From: an uncultured Actinomycetes bacterium | Lineage (GTDB): Bacteria > Actinomycetota > Actinomycetes > S36-B12 > UBA5976 | Direction of reading: 5' to 3' | NCBI GenBank assembly: GCA_903951185.1 | Contig: CAJBBC010000041.1 | Location: forward strand, 1 to 11,201 | DNA length: 11,201 nucleotides | In this document: piece by piece, positions 1 through 5,831 of the stretch | How positions within the stretch are numbered: position 1 is the stretch's first letter | Layout: each line of letters begins with the position of its first letter | Notes under the pieces: model-generated | What the model saw: only the letters and a program-made list of their open reading frames with translations | Told to the model about the DNA's origin: nothing | Databases searched by the model: none | Made by a program: the position numbers and the translations under genes

Positions 1-1
1 A

Positions 2-799
2 ATTTACATGGGCGAAGAAGATACTAAACGTCAAGCTTTAAACGTTGCTCGAATGAAATTACTTGGGGCAACTGTGGTACCGGTAACCACCGGAAGTAAA
101 ACACTTAAAGATGCAATCAATGAAGCTATGCGCGATTGGGTTGCCAATGTTGAAAATACACATTACTTATTCGGCACAGTTGCAGGCCCGGCTCCGTTCC
201 CAGAATTAGTTCGAGAATTTCATCGGATCATCGGCGATGAGTCTCGCGCTCAGATGCTCGAGCGCTTTGGTCGTTTACCTGATGTAGTAGCTGCTTGTGT
301 TGGTGGCGGATCAAATGCAATTGGAATTTTCACAGCTTTTCTTGATGATGCCGATGTTCGTTTAGTCGGTCTTGAAGCTGCTGGCGATGGTGTTGAAACA
401 GGTCGACATGCTTCTTCTATTACCGGCGGTGCAGTTGGTGTTTTACATGGCGCTCGCACCTTTGTTTTACAAGATGAAGATGGTCAAACTATTGAAAGTC
501 ATTCGATTAGCGCTGGCTTAGATTACCCAGGTGTTGGACCGGAGCATGCATATTTAGCTGAAATAGGTCGCGCAACTTATGTGCCGATTACTGACACACA
601 AGCTATGGATGCGTTCAAATTACTTTGTGAAACTGAAGGAATTATTCCAGCCATTGAAACTGCGCATGCGCTGGCTGGTGCAATCGATCTTGGTAAAGAA
701 CTTGGACCTGGCGGAATGATTCTGATTAATTTGTCTGGTCGTGGCGATAAAGATGTTGAAACTGCAGCGAAATGGTTTGGGATAAAGGCTGATCGTTAA
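2..799 (+). CDS. trpB: Tryptophan synthase beta subunit, C-terminal two thirds (5' end outside window)
   Basis: TrpB is a cytoplasmic PLP enzyme that condenses indole with L-serine to give L-tryptophan, in an alpha2-beta2 complex with TrpA. The reading frame is open from the first bases (IYMGEEDTKRQALNV), which aligns with the middle of TrpB, so the ATG at 8 is an internal methionine and not the start. About 265 residues remain of a usual 400 or so. Visible family motifs are the PLP-phosphate loop GGGSNAIG (about residue 100 of the visible part), the stretch ESHSISAGLDYPGVGPEH (about 163-180), and SGRGDKD near the C terminus. The PLP-binding lysine and the catalytic glutamate would lie upstream of the window. 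The stop codon overlaps the trpA start by one base (TAATG), so the two are translationally coupled. No defect is seen in the visible part. Confidence 0.97.
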   Translation: MYMGEEDTKRQALNVARMKLLGATVVPVTTGSKTLKDAINEAMRDWVANVENTHYLFGTVAGPAPFPELVREFHRIIGDESRAQMLERFGRLPDVVAACVGGGSNAIGIFTAFLDDADVRLVGLEAAGDGVETGRHASSITGGAVGVLHGARTFVLQDEDGQTIESHSISAGLDYPGVGPEHAYLAEIGRATYVPITDTQAMDAFKLLCETEGIIPAIETAHALAGAIDLGKELGPGGMILINLSGRGDKDVETAAKWFGIKADR

Positions 800-1578
800 T
801 GAGCCAACTTCACGAAGTATTTGCCAAAACTAAAAAAGAAAATCGCGCTGCCCTAATTGGATATTTGCCCGCTGGCTATCCAACAAAACAAGGCGCAATT
901 GATTGCATCACTGCCATGGTTCGTGGTGGCGTCGACATAGTTGAAATTGGCTTACCGTATAGCGATCCAGTTATGGATGGACCGACTATCCAAGAAGCTG
1001 TCGAAATTTCATTAACAAATGGCACAAAAATTTCAGATGTAATCGAAACTGCTGGTGCCATTTCCAAACTAGGTGTGCCAGCTTTAGTTATGAGTTATTG
1101 GAATCCAATTGAGCGAAATGGTGTTCAGAATTTTTCCGAAGCTTTATCCGAGGCTGGGGGTGTAGGTGTAATCACTCCAGATTTAACGCCTGAAGAATCA
1201 GCAGCTTGGATAAACGCAACCGAGAACAAACTCGACCGCGTATTTTTAGTTGCTCTTTCAAGTACCAATGAGCGCATCGCAAAAGTTTGTAAAGTAACTA
1301 CTGGTTTCATTTACGCTGGCGCCGTTATGGGCGTAACCGGGGCGCGTACTTCAATCTCAACTTCAGTACAAGATTTAGTTAGTCGCACTCGTAAACTCAC
1401 AGATTTACCGATCGCTGTTGGCTTAGGTGTATCAACGCCAGCGCAAGCTAAAGAAATTGCAGCTTATGCCGATGGAGTCATAGTTGGTAGTGCGTTCGTT
1501 AATGCAATTAAACAAGGTGGCCCAGCAGCTGCTGAAAAATTAGCTAGAGAATTATCAGCCGCGCTAGGTAAGAATTAA
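799..1578 (+). CDS. trpA: Tryptophan synthase alpha subunit
   Basis: TrpA is a cytoplasmic TIM barrel that cleaves indole-3-glycerol phosphate into indole and glyceraldehyde-3-phosphate and channels the indole to TrpB. At 259 residues it is about full length. The two catalytic acids sit at the same numbers as in E. coli: Glu49 and Asp60 in VEIGLPYSDPVMDGPTIQ. Further motifs are the N-terminal GYLPAGYPT, the loop-6 region GVTGART (about 178-184), and the phosphate-binding VGLGVSTP and GVIVGSAFV segments (about 207-214 and 232-240). The ATG start shares its A with the trpB stop, and a modest ribosome-binding site AAAGG lies at 784-788 inside trpB. It is the last trp gene; envelope genes follow after a 16-base gap, probably on the same transcript. 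Confidence 0.98.
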   Translation: MSQLHEVFAKTKKENRAALIGYLPAGYPTKQGAIDCITAMVRGGVDIVEIGLPYSDPVMDGPTIQEAVEISLTNGTKISDVIETAGAISKLGVPALVMSYWNPIERNGVQNFSEALSEAGGVGVITPDLTPEESAAWINATENKLDRVFLVALSSTNERIAKVCKVTTGFIYAGAVMGVTGARTSISTSVQDLVSRTRKLTDLPIAVGLGVSTPAQAKEIAAYADGVIVGSAFVNAIKQGGPAAAEKLARELSAALGKN

Positions 1579-1594
1579 TCAAATAGGAAATAAC

Positions 1595-2056
1595 TTGAAA
1601 AAATTATTAGGAAACCAAGTAATCGGCTTAGTATTTCGATTGGTTTTGGCATTTGTCATGCTTTATGCCGGTGGAATAAAACTATTTGAACCACATGGTG
1701 CCAGAGATGCCATTTTGGCTTATCGAGTATTCCCGCCAGAAGTTGCTCCGGTACTTGGCTACTTACTTCCACTATTAGAAGTTGCATTAGGTATTTTCTT
1801 ACTAATTGGTTTATTTACCCGGCTCGCTGCACTAGTTACTGCATTGTTAATGATTGGCTTCATGGCTGGCATTATTAGCGTTTGGGTCCGTGGTTACAGT
1901 ATCGATTGCGGCTGCTTTGGCGGCGGCGGCGATATTGACCCAGCTGGGCGAAATAGTCGATACACAGTGGAATTAATTCGCGATTCAGCGTTTACTTTAA
2001 TGGGTTTCTGGCTGTACCGATGGCCGAAGACCAAATTCGCTCTTGAACATAATTAA
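1595..2056 (+). CDS. MauE/DoxX-family redox-associated membrane protein
   Basis: This 153-residue protein has four likely membrane helices (about 8-25, 50-73, 77-97 and 125-141). It resembles the MauE/DoxX superfamily: the first helix ends in YAGGIKLFEP, and helix 2 carries PLLEVALGIFLLIGLFTR. After helix 3 there is a CGC motif (Cys105 and Cys107, in DCGCFGGGGD), a pair seen in MauE-like proteins thought to pass electrons or help disulfide formation. The start is TTG at 1595 with a weak AGGA upstream (1585-1588); no ATG in frame gives a complete first helix. It lies 16 bases after trpA and 69 bases before a DsbA-like gene, which suggests a shared role in thiol redox at the membrane. The exact substrate and the direction of electron flow cannot be read from the sequence. 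A generic DoxX assignment is the main alternative. Confidence 0.85.
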   Translation: MKKLLGNQVIGLVFRLVLAFVMLYAGGIKLFEPHGARDAILAYRVFPPEVAPVLGYLLPLLEVALGIFLLIGLFTRLAALVTALLMIGFMAGIISVWVRGYSIDCGCFGGGGDIDPAGRNSRYTVELIRDSAFTLMGFWLYRWPKTKFALEHN

Positions 2057-2125
2057 ACTAGATACATCAGTAAACATTTAAAAGTTAATAAGTAACATCA
2101 ATGTACATTCCGAGAGTGATTACCA

Positions 2126-2938
2126 ATGGCTAAAGAAAATAACAGCGCTAAAGCAGCACGCGAAGCAGCAGCCCGAGCGCGTAAAGCAGCGGAAGCTGAT
2201 TTACGTTCCCGTGATCGTAAAATTCGGATTATTGGTGGCATTGTCGTAGCGCTTATTATGGCTGGACTACTTGCTATTCCATTACTGCAAGGTAAAGCCA
2301 AAGGTCCCGAAACAGATATTTCTGCTGCGCTACCAACGAGTGTGAGTTCTGAAACTTATGGAGTTCGCTACGGTTCAGCCTGGAGCGCTGCAGATGCAGA
2401 ATCAATTCCACTTGTTCAAATTTGGGAAGACTTCCAATGTCCAGCTTGTGCTTCCTTTGAAGCGACAAGTGGCCAGACTATTACGGCATTAGCTGACGAA
2501 GGAAAAATTCGACTTGAATTCCGTCCAACTATTTTCCTAGACCGAAACCTTAAAGCACTAAATACTGCAGCTGGAAATCCAAATTCATCGGCTTTGGCCA
2601 CCATGGCATTTGGTTGCGCAGCTGATGCTGGAAAGGCTGCCGAATTCCATAACTTGATTTTCCAATCACAGCCAGGAAATGAAGGCACGGGTTTCTCAAT
2701 TTCTGATTTAACAAATATTGCCATGGTTGCCGGAGTAGCGGATGTTGATGCCTTCAAGCAATGTGTCTCATCGAAGAAATACGAAGGATGGGTTAATAAC
2801 TCATACGATGCATTTTCAAAAGAAGGTGTTTCAGCCACTCCGACTGTTTTCCTAAATGGGAAAGAATTAAGTGGTGATGTAATTCGTAACGTAGCTGCTT
2901 TAACCGCTGCCATTGAAGAAGCTGGCGCAACTAAGTAA
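2126..2938 (+). CDS. Membrane-anchored DsbA-like thiol-disulfide oxidoreductase
   Basis: The predicted 270-residue protein has an Ala/Lys/Arg-rich, probably helical cytoplasmic N terminus (about 6-32), one membrane anchor (33-54) and an extracytoplasmic thioredoxin-fold domain with a DsbA-type helical insertion. The active site is Cys105-Pro-Ala-Cys108 (EDFQCPACASFE), and the cis-proline loop is Thr238-Pro239-Thr240 (SATPTVFLNGK). A second cysteine pair, Cys164 and Cys213, may form a structural disulfide, as in other actinobacterial DsbA-like proteins. It probably introduces or rearranges disulfides in exported proteins. ATG 2126 is chosen because it gives the usual N terminus; the ribosome-binding site is poor (GAGAG at 2112-2116). 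The MauE-like gene upstream could be its redox partner, but no DsbB or VKOR gene is visible in the window. The stop lies 4 bases before the preferred lgt start. Confidence 0.92.
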   Translation: MAKENNSAKAAREAAARARKAAEADLRSRDRKIRIIGGIVVALIMAGLLAIPLLQGKAKGPETDISAALPTSVSSETYGVRYGSAWSAADAESIPLVQIWEDFQCPACASFEATSGQTITALADEGKIRLEFRPTIFLDRNLKALNTAAGNPNSSALATMAFGCAADAGKAAEFHNLIFQSQPGNEGTGFSISDLTNIAMVAGVADVDAFKQCVSSKKYEGWVNNSYDAFSKEGVSATPTVFLNGKELSGDVIRNVAALTAAIEEAGATK

Positions 2939-2942
2939 GCGT

Positions 2943-4118
2943 ATGCATCATTTTGTAATGGCGTTACCAAGCCCAGCAAATGGGGTTTGGCAACTAGGTC
3001 CATTTCCAGTTCGCGCATATGCAATATCAATTCTGATTGGTATTGCAGTTGCGATTCGACTGGGCAATAAACGCTGGGTTGCGCGTGGTGGGGTACAAGA
3101 CCAAGTACTTGATATTGCAATGTGGGCAGTTCCGTTTGGCGTTATCGGTGGCCGGATTTATCACGTGCTCACTGATTGGCCGGCTTACTTCAGCGAGAAC
3201 GGAAAAGGTTTTCTAGCTGCCCTAAAAATTTGGGAAGGCGGCTTAGGTATTTGGGGCGCAATCGCACTTGGTGGAGTTGGTGTCTACATCGCTTCAAAGC
3301 GAATGGCTATTTCGTTCTTACCGCTAGCTGATGCATTAGCGCCAGGTATTGTGGCGGCTCAAGCGATTGGTCGTTGGGGTAACTGGTTTAACCAAGAGCT
3401 TTTTGGCCGGCCAACAACTCTGCCTTGGGGACTTCAAATTGATGCGATCCATCGCCCGGTCGGTTTTGAAGAGTTTGAAACTTTCCACCCAACATTTTTA
3501 TACGAATCAATCGCCTGTACTGTGATCGCCGTTATTTTGATTAAAGCAGATAAGAAATTTGTCTTGGGCTACGGCCGGGTGTTTGCTCTTTATGTTGCAC
3601 TTTATTGTGCAGCCCGCGGTGTTATTGAAACACTTCGAATCGACCAGGCCACTACTTTTCTCGGTATCCGGTTAAATGTATTCACTTCACTTGTGGTCGG
3701 TCTCGCAGCTTTGATTTATTTTGTACTTTCGGCTGAACGTTACCCGGGGCGCGAGACTTTAGAAGACGGCTTAGTACCGGCAGTTCGGGCCCGCTTAGAG
3801 CGTCAACAACGCAAACTTGAAATGACCGGTGCAATTCCCGTTACTGCAGCCAGCGCTGTAAGTCCGATCGATACATCAAAACCAGAAGCTGCCATAAGTG
3901 AACGCCCACAAAGCCGCGCTGAACGTCGAGCTGCCCGCAGTCCTGATTCAACTAAGCAAACTCCTGAAGTTGTTGAAGTTGTCGAAGTGCCAAAACCAGC
4001 AGCAATGGATATCGGCTTAACGCAGGCAATTGAACGCGCAATAATTGACACCACATACGAACCAACTCCAGATCCGAATGATTCGGGTAAAGAACGCGGT
4101 CGACGTCGCAAGCGCTAG
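2943..4118 (+). CDS. lgt: Prolipoprotein diacylglyceryl transferase with C-terminal tail
   Basis: Lgt is an essential inner-membrane enzyme in many bacteria that moves the diacylglyceryl group of phosphatidylglycerol onto the lipobox cysteine of prolipoproteins. Counted from ATG 2943 (391 residues), the family features are Tyr26 in PVRAYAI, GGRIYHVLTDW (69-79), the signature GRWGNWFNQE (143-152, with Arg144 and Asn147 matching E. coli Arg143 and Asn146), HPTFLYE (182-188) and Arg225/Glu229 (E. coli Arg239/Glu243). Seven or so membrane helices are expected up to about residue 264. From about 270 onward there is a hydrophilic Ala/Glu/Arg/Pro tail ending in GRRRKR, as in other actinobacterial Lgt. 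The start is uncertain: ATG 2958 (MALPSPANGVW) fits the family N terminus equally well. TTG 2913 would overlap dsbA by 26 bases and is less likely. At the position of E. coli His103 this protein has Glu98 (IWEGGLGIWG). Confidence 0.97.
   Translation: MHHFVMALPSPANGVWQLGPFPVRAYAISILIGIAVAIRLGNKRWVARGGVQDQVLDIAMWAVPFGVIGGRIYHVLTDWPAYFSENGKGFLAALKIWEGGLGIWGAIALGGVGVYIASKRMAISFLPLADALAPGIVAAQAIGRWGNWFNQELFGRPTTLPWGLQIDAIHRPVGFEEFETFHPTFLYESIACTVIAVILIKADKKFVLGYGRVFALYVALYCAARGVIETLRIDQATTFLGIRLNVFTSLVVGLAALIYFVLSAERYPGRETLEDGLVPAVRARLERQQRKLEMTGAIPVTAASAVSPIDTSKPEAAISERPQSRAERRAARSPDSTKQTPEVVEVVEVPKPAAMDIGLTQAIERAIIDTTYEPTPDPNDSGKERGRRRKR
3966..3989 (+). repeat. In-frame 9-base tandem repeat in the lgt tail
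   Basis: GAAGTTGTT (3966-3974) is followed by GAAGTTGTC (3975-3983) and the partial copy GAAGTG (3984-3989). It encodes Glu-Val-Val units (EVVEVVEV) in the hydrophilic C-terminal tail of Lgt, outside the catalytic core. The unit length is a multiple of three, so gain or loss of copies would keep the frame. Confidence 0.8.
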
Positions 4119-4129
4119 ACAAAATAATC

Positions 4130-4171
4130 AGTAAACAGGTCATTTAGTAAACAGGTTAATTAGTAAACAGG
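4130..4171. repeat. Three 16-bp-spaced direct repeats AGTAAACAGG
   Basis: Exact copies of AGTAAACAGG begin at 4130, 4146 and 4162, so the period is exactly 16 bp; the first two are followed by T, the third by G. The 5-6 bases between copies are AT-rich and differ (TCATTT, TTAATT). They lie between the lgt stop and the pyk promoter region. The array could be an iterated protein-binding site, a small minisatellite, or part of the lgt 3' end. The copies are not inverted repeats, do not resemble DnaA boxes, and I cannot name a regulator. A shortened copy, AGTAAACA, occurs at 2069-2076 upstream of the dsbA-like gene. Confidence 0.85.
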
Positions 4172-4195
4172 GCGCGAACAGTTAGTTAATTCCGA

Positions 4196-4221
4196 TTGAC
4201 TAAGGTGCTCGAGAATAGTGT
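4196..4221 (+). promoter_or_regulatory. Weak candidate promoter for pyk
   Basis: TTGACT (4196-4201) is a good -35 match, but the best following -10-like element, TAGTGT (4216-4221), is only 14 bases away, shorter than the usual 16-18. pyk probably has its own promoter, given the 148-base spacer after lgt, but its exact position is not decided by sequence alone. Confidence 0.25.
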
Positions 4222-4253
4222 CCAACTCAAAACACTGATAAACTTCAAATAAC

Positions 4254-4260
4254 AGAAGGA
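4254..4260 (+). promoter_or_regulatory. Ribosome-binding site deciding the pyk GTG start
   Basis: AGAAGGA lies 6 bases before GTG 4267 and is the clearest Shine-Dalgarno sequence in the first half of the window. It supports the GTG over later in-frame methionines. Confidence 0.8.
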
Positions 4261-4266
4261 TTATTT

Positions 4267-5697
4267 GTGCGCCGTGCCAAAATTGTTTGTACCTTAGGCC
4301 CAGCCACCTCAACGCCTGAAACTATTCGCGATTTAATTGACGCCGGGATGAATGTGGCTCGGCTGAATATGTCTCATGGTTCCCATGAAGTACATGCCAA
4401 ATCATATGCAATGGTTCGTCAAGCTGCTGAGCAAATGCATCGCGGCGTTGGAATTTTGGCGGATTTACAGGGTCCAAAAATTCGTTTAGCACACTTTGCT
4501 AATGGCCCAGTTGAAGTTCCAAATGGACACACTTTTACGATCACAACCCGCACTGTGCCTGGCGATAAAGACATTTGCAGCACGACATATCAAGGTCTGC
4601 CTGGCGACTGTAAAGCTGGCGATCGACTTTTAGTCGACGATGGAAAAGTAGCTCTTGAAGTTATCTCAGTTAGCAAAACCGATGTAGTTACTCGAGTTAT
4701 CGAAGGTGGCACATTAAGTGACAATAAGGGGATTAACTTACCTGGCGTTGCGGTGAGTGTTCCGGCACTTTCTGAAAAAGATGTTGAAGATTTACGTTGG
4801 GCACTTCGCCAAGGCGTTGACATGATTGCGTTATCTTTCGTTCGTGATGCCAGTGATATTGAAGCTGTTCATCGCATTATGGATGAAGAGGGAATTCGAA
4901 CTCCAGTTATTGCGAAAATCGAAAAACCGCAAGCCGTTAAAAACATAGATTCAATAATTCTTGCTTTTGATGCAATCATGATTGCTCGCGGCGACTTGGG
5001 TGTCGAGCTGCCACTTGAAGAAGTTCCATTAGTTCAAAAAGATGCCATCGCGGCCGCCCGTGCAGCCGGTAAACCAGTAATTGTCGCTACCCAAATGCTT
5101 GATTCGATGATCACCATGTCTAGACCTACTCGCGCTGAAGCAAGCGATGTAGCTAATGCCGTGCTTGATGGCACCGATGCACTAATGCTTTCTGGCGAAA
5201 CAAGTATTGGCGAACATCCCGCACTAGTTGTTTCTACAATGAGTCGAATTATCGAGCATGTTGAAACTGAAGCATTACAAAGATTGCCGCAATTAGCAGA
5301 CGAAGATAGTGCCTCAACAACTCGGGCAGTTACTGAAGCGGCCGTTTATGTTGCAGCTCAAATAAATGCAAGAAGTTTGGTGGTCTTCACTGAAACTGGT
5401 CGTTCGGTGCAACATGTAGCTAGACACCGTCCGGCAACCAGTATTTTGGCTTTCACCCCGAACCCAAGAGTGCGAAATCAACTTGCGCTGGCTTGGGGTA
5501 CCGAAACTTTCTTAGTTCCACCGGTTCATCACACTGATGACATGGTTGAGCAAATTGATCGCACGCTTTTAGATTTAGGGCGCTTTGCCCGCAATGAATT
5601 CGTGGTGGTTATTGCAGGTGTGCCACCAGGCGTGCCAGGCACAACCAATGGAATGCGTGTGCACCAACTTGGGCATGGCGCCGATAATCTGCGATAG
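4267..5697 (+). CDS. pyk: Pyruvate kinase, predicted potassium-independent type
   Basis: Pyruvate kinase catalyses the last step of glycolysis, phosphoenolpyruvate + ADP to pyruvate + ATP, in the cytoplasm. The 476 residues cover the family's A, B and C domains. Visible landmarks are the N-terminal RRAKIVCTLGPA, the substrate segment ARLNMSHGSHE (31-41, Arg32), the catalytic Lys217 with metal ligand Glu219 in AKIEKPQA, the metal ligand Asp243 in ARGDLGVELP, VATQMLDSM (273-281), and RPTRAEASDVANAVLDGTD (286-304). The segment DLQGPKIRL (66-74) has Leu67, Gln68, Lys71 and Leu74 where potassium-dependent enzymes have Thr, Lys, Glu and Thr, the known signature of potassium-independent enzymes. GTG 4267 gives the usual actinobacterial start. 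The gene stands between two spacers of 148 and 174 bases and is likely monocistronic. Confidence 0.98.
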   Translation: MRRAKIVCTLGPATSTPETIRDLIDAGMNVARLNMSHGSHEVHAKSYAMVRQAAEQMHRGVGILADLQGPKIRLAHFANGPVEVPNGHTFTITTRTVPGDKDICSTTYQGLPGDCKAGDRLLVDDGKVALEVISVSKTDVVTRVIEGGTLSDNKGINLPGVAVSVPALSEKDVEDLRWALRQGVDMIALSFVRDASDIEAVHRIMDEEGIRTPVIAKIEKPQAVKNIDSIILAFDAIMIARGDLGVELPLEEVPLVQKDAIAAARAAGKPVIVATQMLDSMITMSRPTRAEASDVANAVLDGTDALMLSGETSIGEHPALVVSTMSRIIEHVETEALQRLPQLADEDSASTTRAVTEAAVYVAAQINARSLVVFTETGRSVQHVARHRPATSILAFTPNPRVRNQLALAWGTETFLVPPVHHTDDMVEQIDRTLLDLGRFARNEFVVVIAGVPPGVPGTTNGMRVHQLGHGADNLR

Positions 5698-5713
5698 CAG
5701 ATTTAATCGGCGC
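5678..5713 (+). terminator. Strong hairpin over the pyk stop codon, candidate terminator
   Basis: The left arm GCGCCGATAATCTGC (5678-5692) pairs with 5697-5713 around the 4-base loop GATA, with only a 2-base bulge (TA, 5704-5705): a 15-bp stem. The stop TAG (5695-5697) lies in the loop and the first base of the right arm. No uridine tract follows, so if it ends transcription it is of the tract-less kind often proposed in actinobacteria; it may instead protect the pyk mRNA 3' end. Confidence 0.65.
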
Positions 5714-5725
5714 AATTAAGCCAGA

Positions 5726-5736
5726 GCCGATAATCT
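5726..5736 (+). repeat. Second copy of the pyk hairpin left arm
   Basis: GCCGATAATCT repeats 5680-5690 exactly. It is therefore also complementary, with the same 2-base bulge, to the hairpin's right arm (5699-5711), and could form an alternative 11-bp stem with a 14-base loop. The two stems exclude each other. Confidence 0.7.
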
Positions 5737-5770
5737 CCAGTTTTAAACCCGAGATAGAACAACTCCAGAC

Positions 5771-5797
5771 TCCAGATGGCGCTTCCCATAACCTGGG
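5771..5797 (+). promoter_or_regulatory. Imperfect inverted repeat upstream of the pyr -10 element
   Basis: TCCAG (5771-5775) pairs with CTGGG (5793-5797, one G-U), and ATGG (5776-5779) pairs with CCAT (5786-5789), leaving AAC bulged and a 6-base loop. It follows a tandem CTCCAGA duplication (5763-5776), ends one base before the TG of the extended -10, and covers the place where a -35 would be. It could be an operator or a weak pyk terminator (an ATTTT run follows at 5804-5808); it could also be chance. Confidence 0.35.
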
Positions 5798-5806
5798 TGC
5801 TACAAT
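5798..5806 (+). promoter_or_regulatory. Likely pyr operon promoter, extended -10 (TGCTACAAT)
   Basis: TACAAT (5801-5806) matches the -10 consensus at five of six positions and is preceded by TG at the extended -10 spacing. No good -35 is seen 16-18 bases upstream, which fits an extended -10 promoter. Transcription would begin near 5812-5814, giving a leader of about 60 bases before pyrR. Confidence 0.6.
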
Positions 5807-5812
5807 TTTGGA

Positions 5813-5826
5813 AGTTCGAAAGAACT
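5813..5826 (+). promoter_or_regulatory. 5' leader hairpin with GAAA tetraloop
   Basis: AGTTC (5813-5817) and GAACT (5822-5826) form a perfect 5-bp stem closed by GAAA, a GNRA tetraloop. It starts at the expected 5' end of the pyr transcript, where it may stabilise the mRNA. AGTTC can also pair with the second GAACT at 5840-5844, which would open the 5' side of the PyrR-binding loop. Confidence 0.55.
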
Positions 5827-5831
5827 AAGTG

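Noticed and set aside
8..799. ATG at 8 as the true start of trpB
   Set aside because: The codons before it (IY) continue the TrpB family alignment, and the PLP-lysine domain would be missing, so the gene is cut by the window edge.
2100..2109. Perfect 10-bp palindrome AATGTACATT before the dsbA-like gene
   Set aside because: Short and AT-rich palindromes of this size are expected by chance; no second copy seen.
2101..2133. Ten-codon upstream frame (MYIPRVITNG) overlapping the dsbA-like start
   Set aside because: It has no ribosome-binding site and no regulatory amino-acid bias; an ATG followed by a ten-codon frame is common by chance.
2913..2945. TTG 2913 as the lgt start
   Set aside because: It would overlap dsbA by 26 bases, has no ribosome-binding site, and adds residues absent from the family; ATG 2943 or 2958 fits better.
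2416..3120. Long open frame on the - strand (234 codons) opposite the dsbA-like gene and the start of lgt
   Set aside because: It lies wholly antisense to two well-recognised genes, has no family motif, and its composition is the mirror of the sense codons; an open shadow frame.
3803..4111. Open frame on the - strand (102 codons) opposite the Lgt tail
   Set aside because: It is explained by the biased composition of the Ala/Glu/Arg-rich tail coding sequence; no motif seen.
4119..4266. A riboswitch or small gene in the lgt-pyk spacer
   Set aside because: No conserved aptamer pattern, strong hairpin or open frame with a ribosome-binding site was seen; only the direct repeats and a weak promoter stand out.
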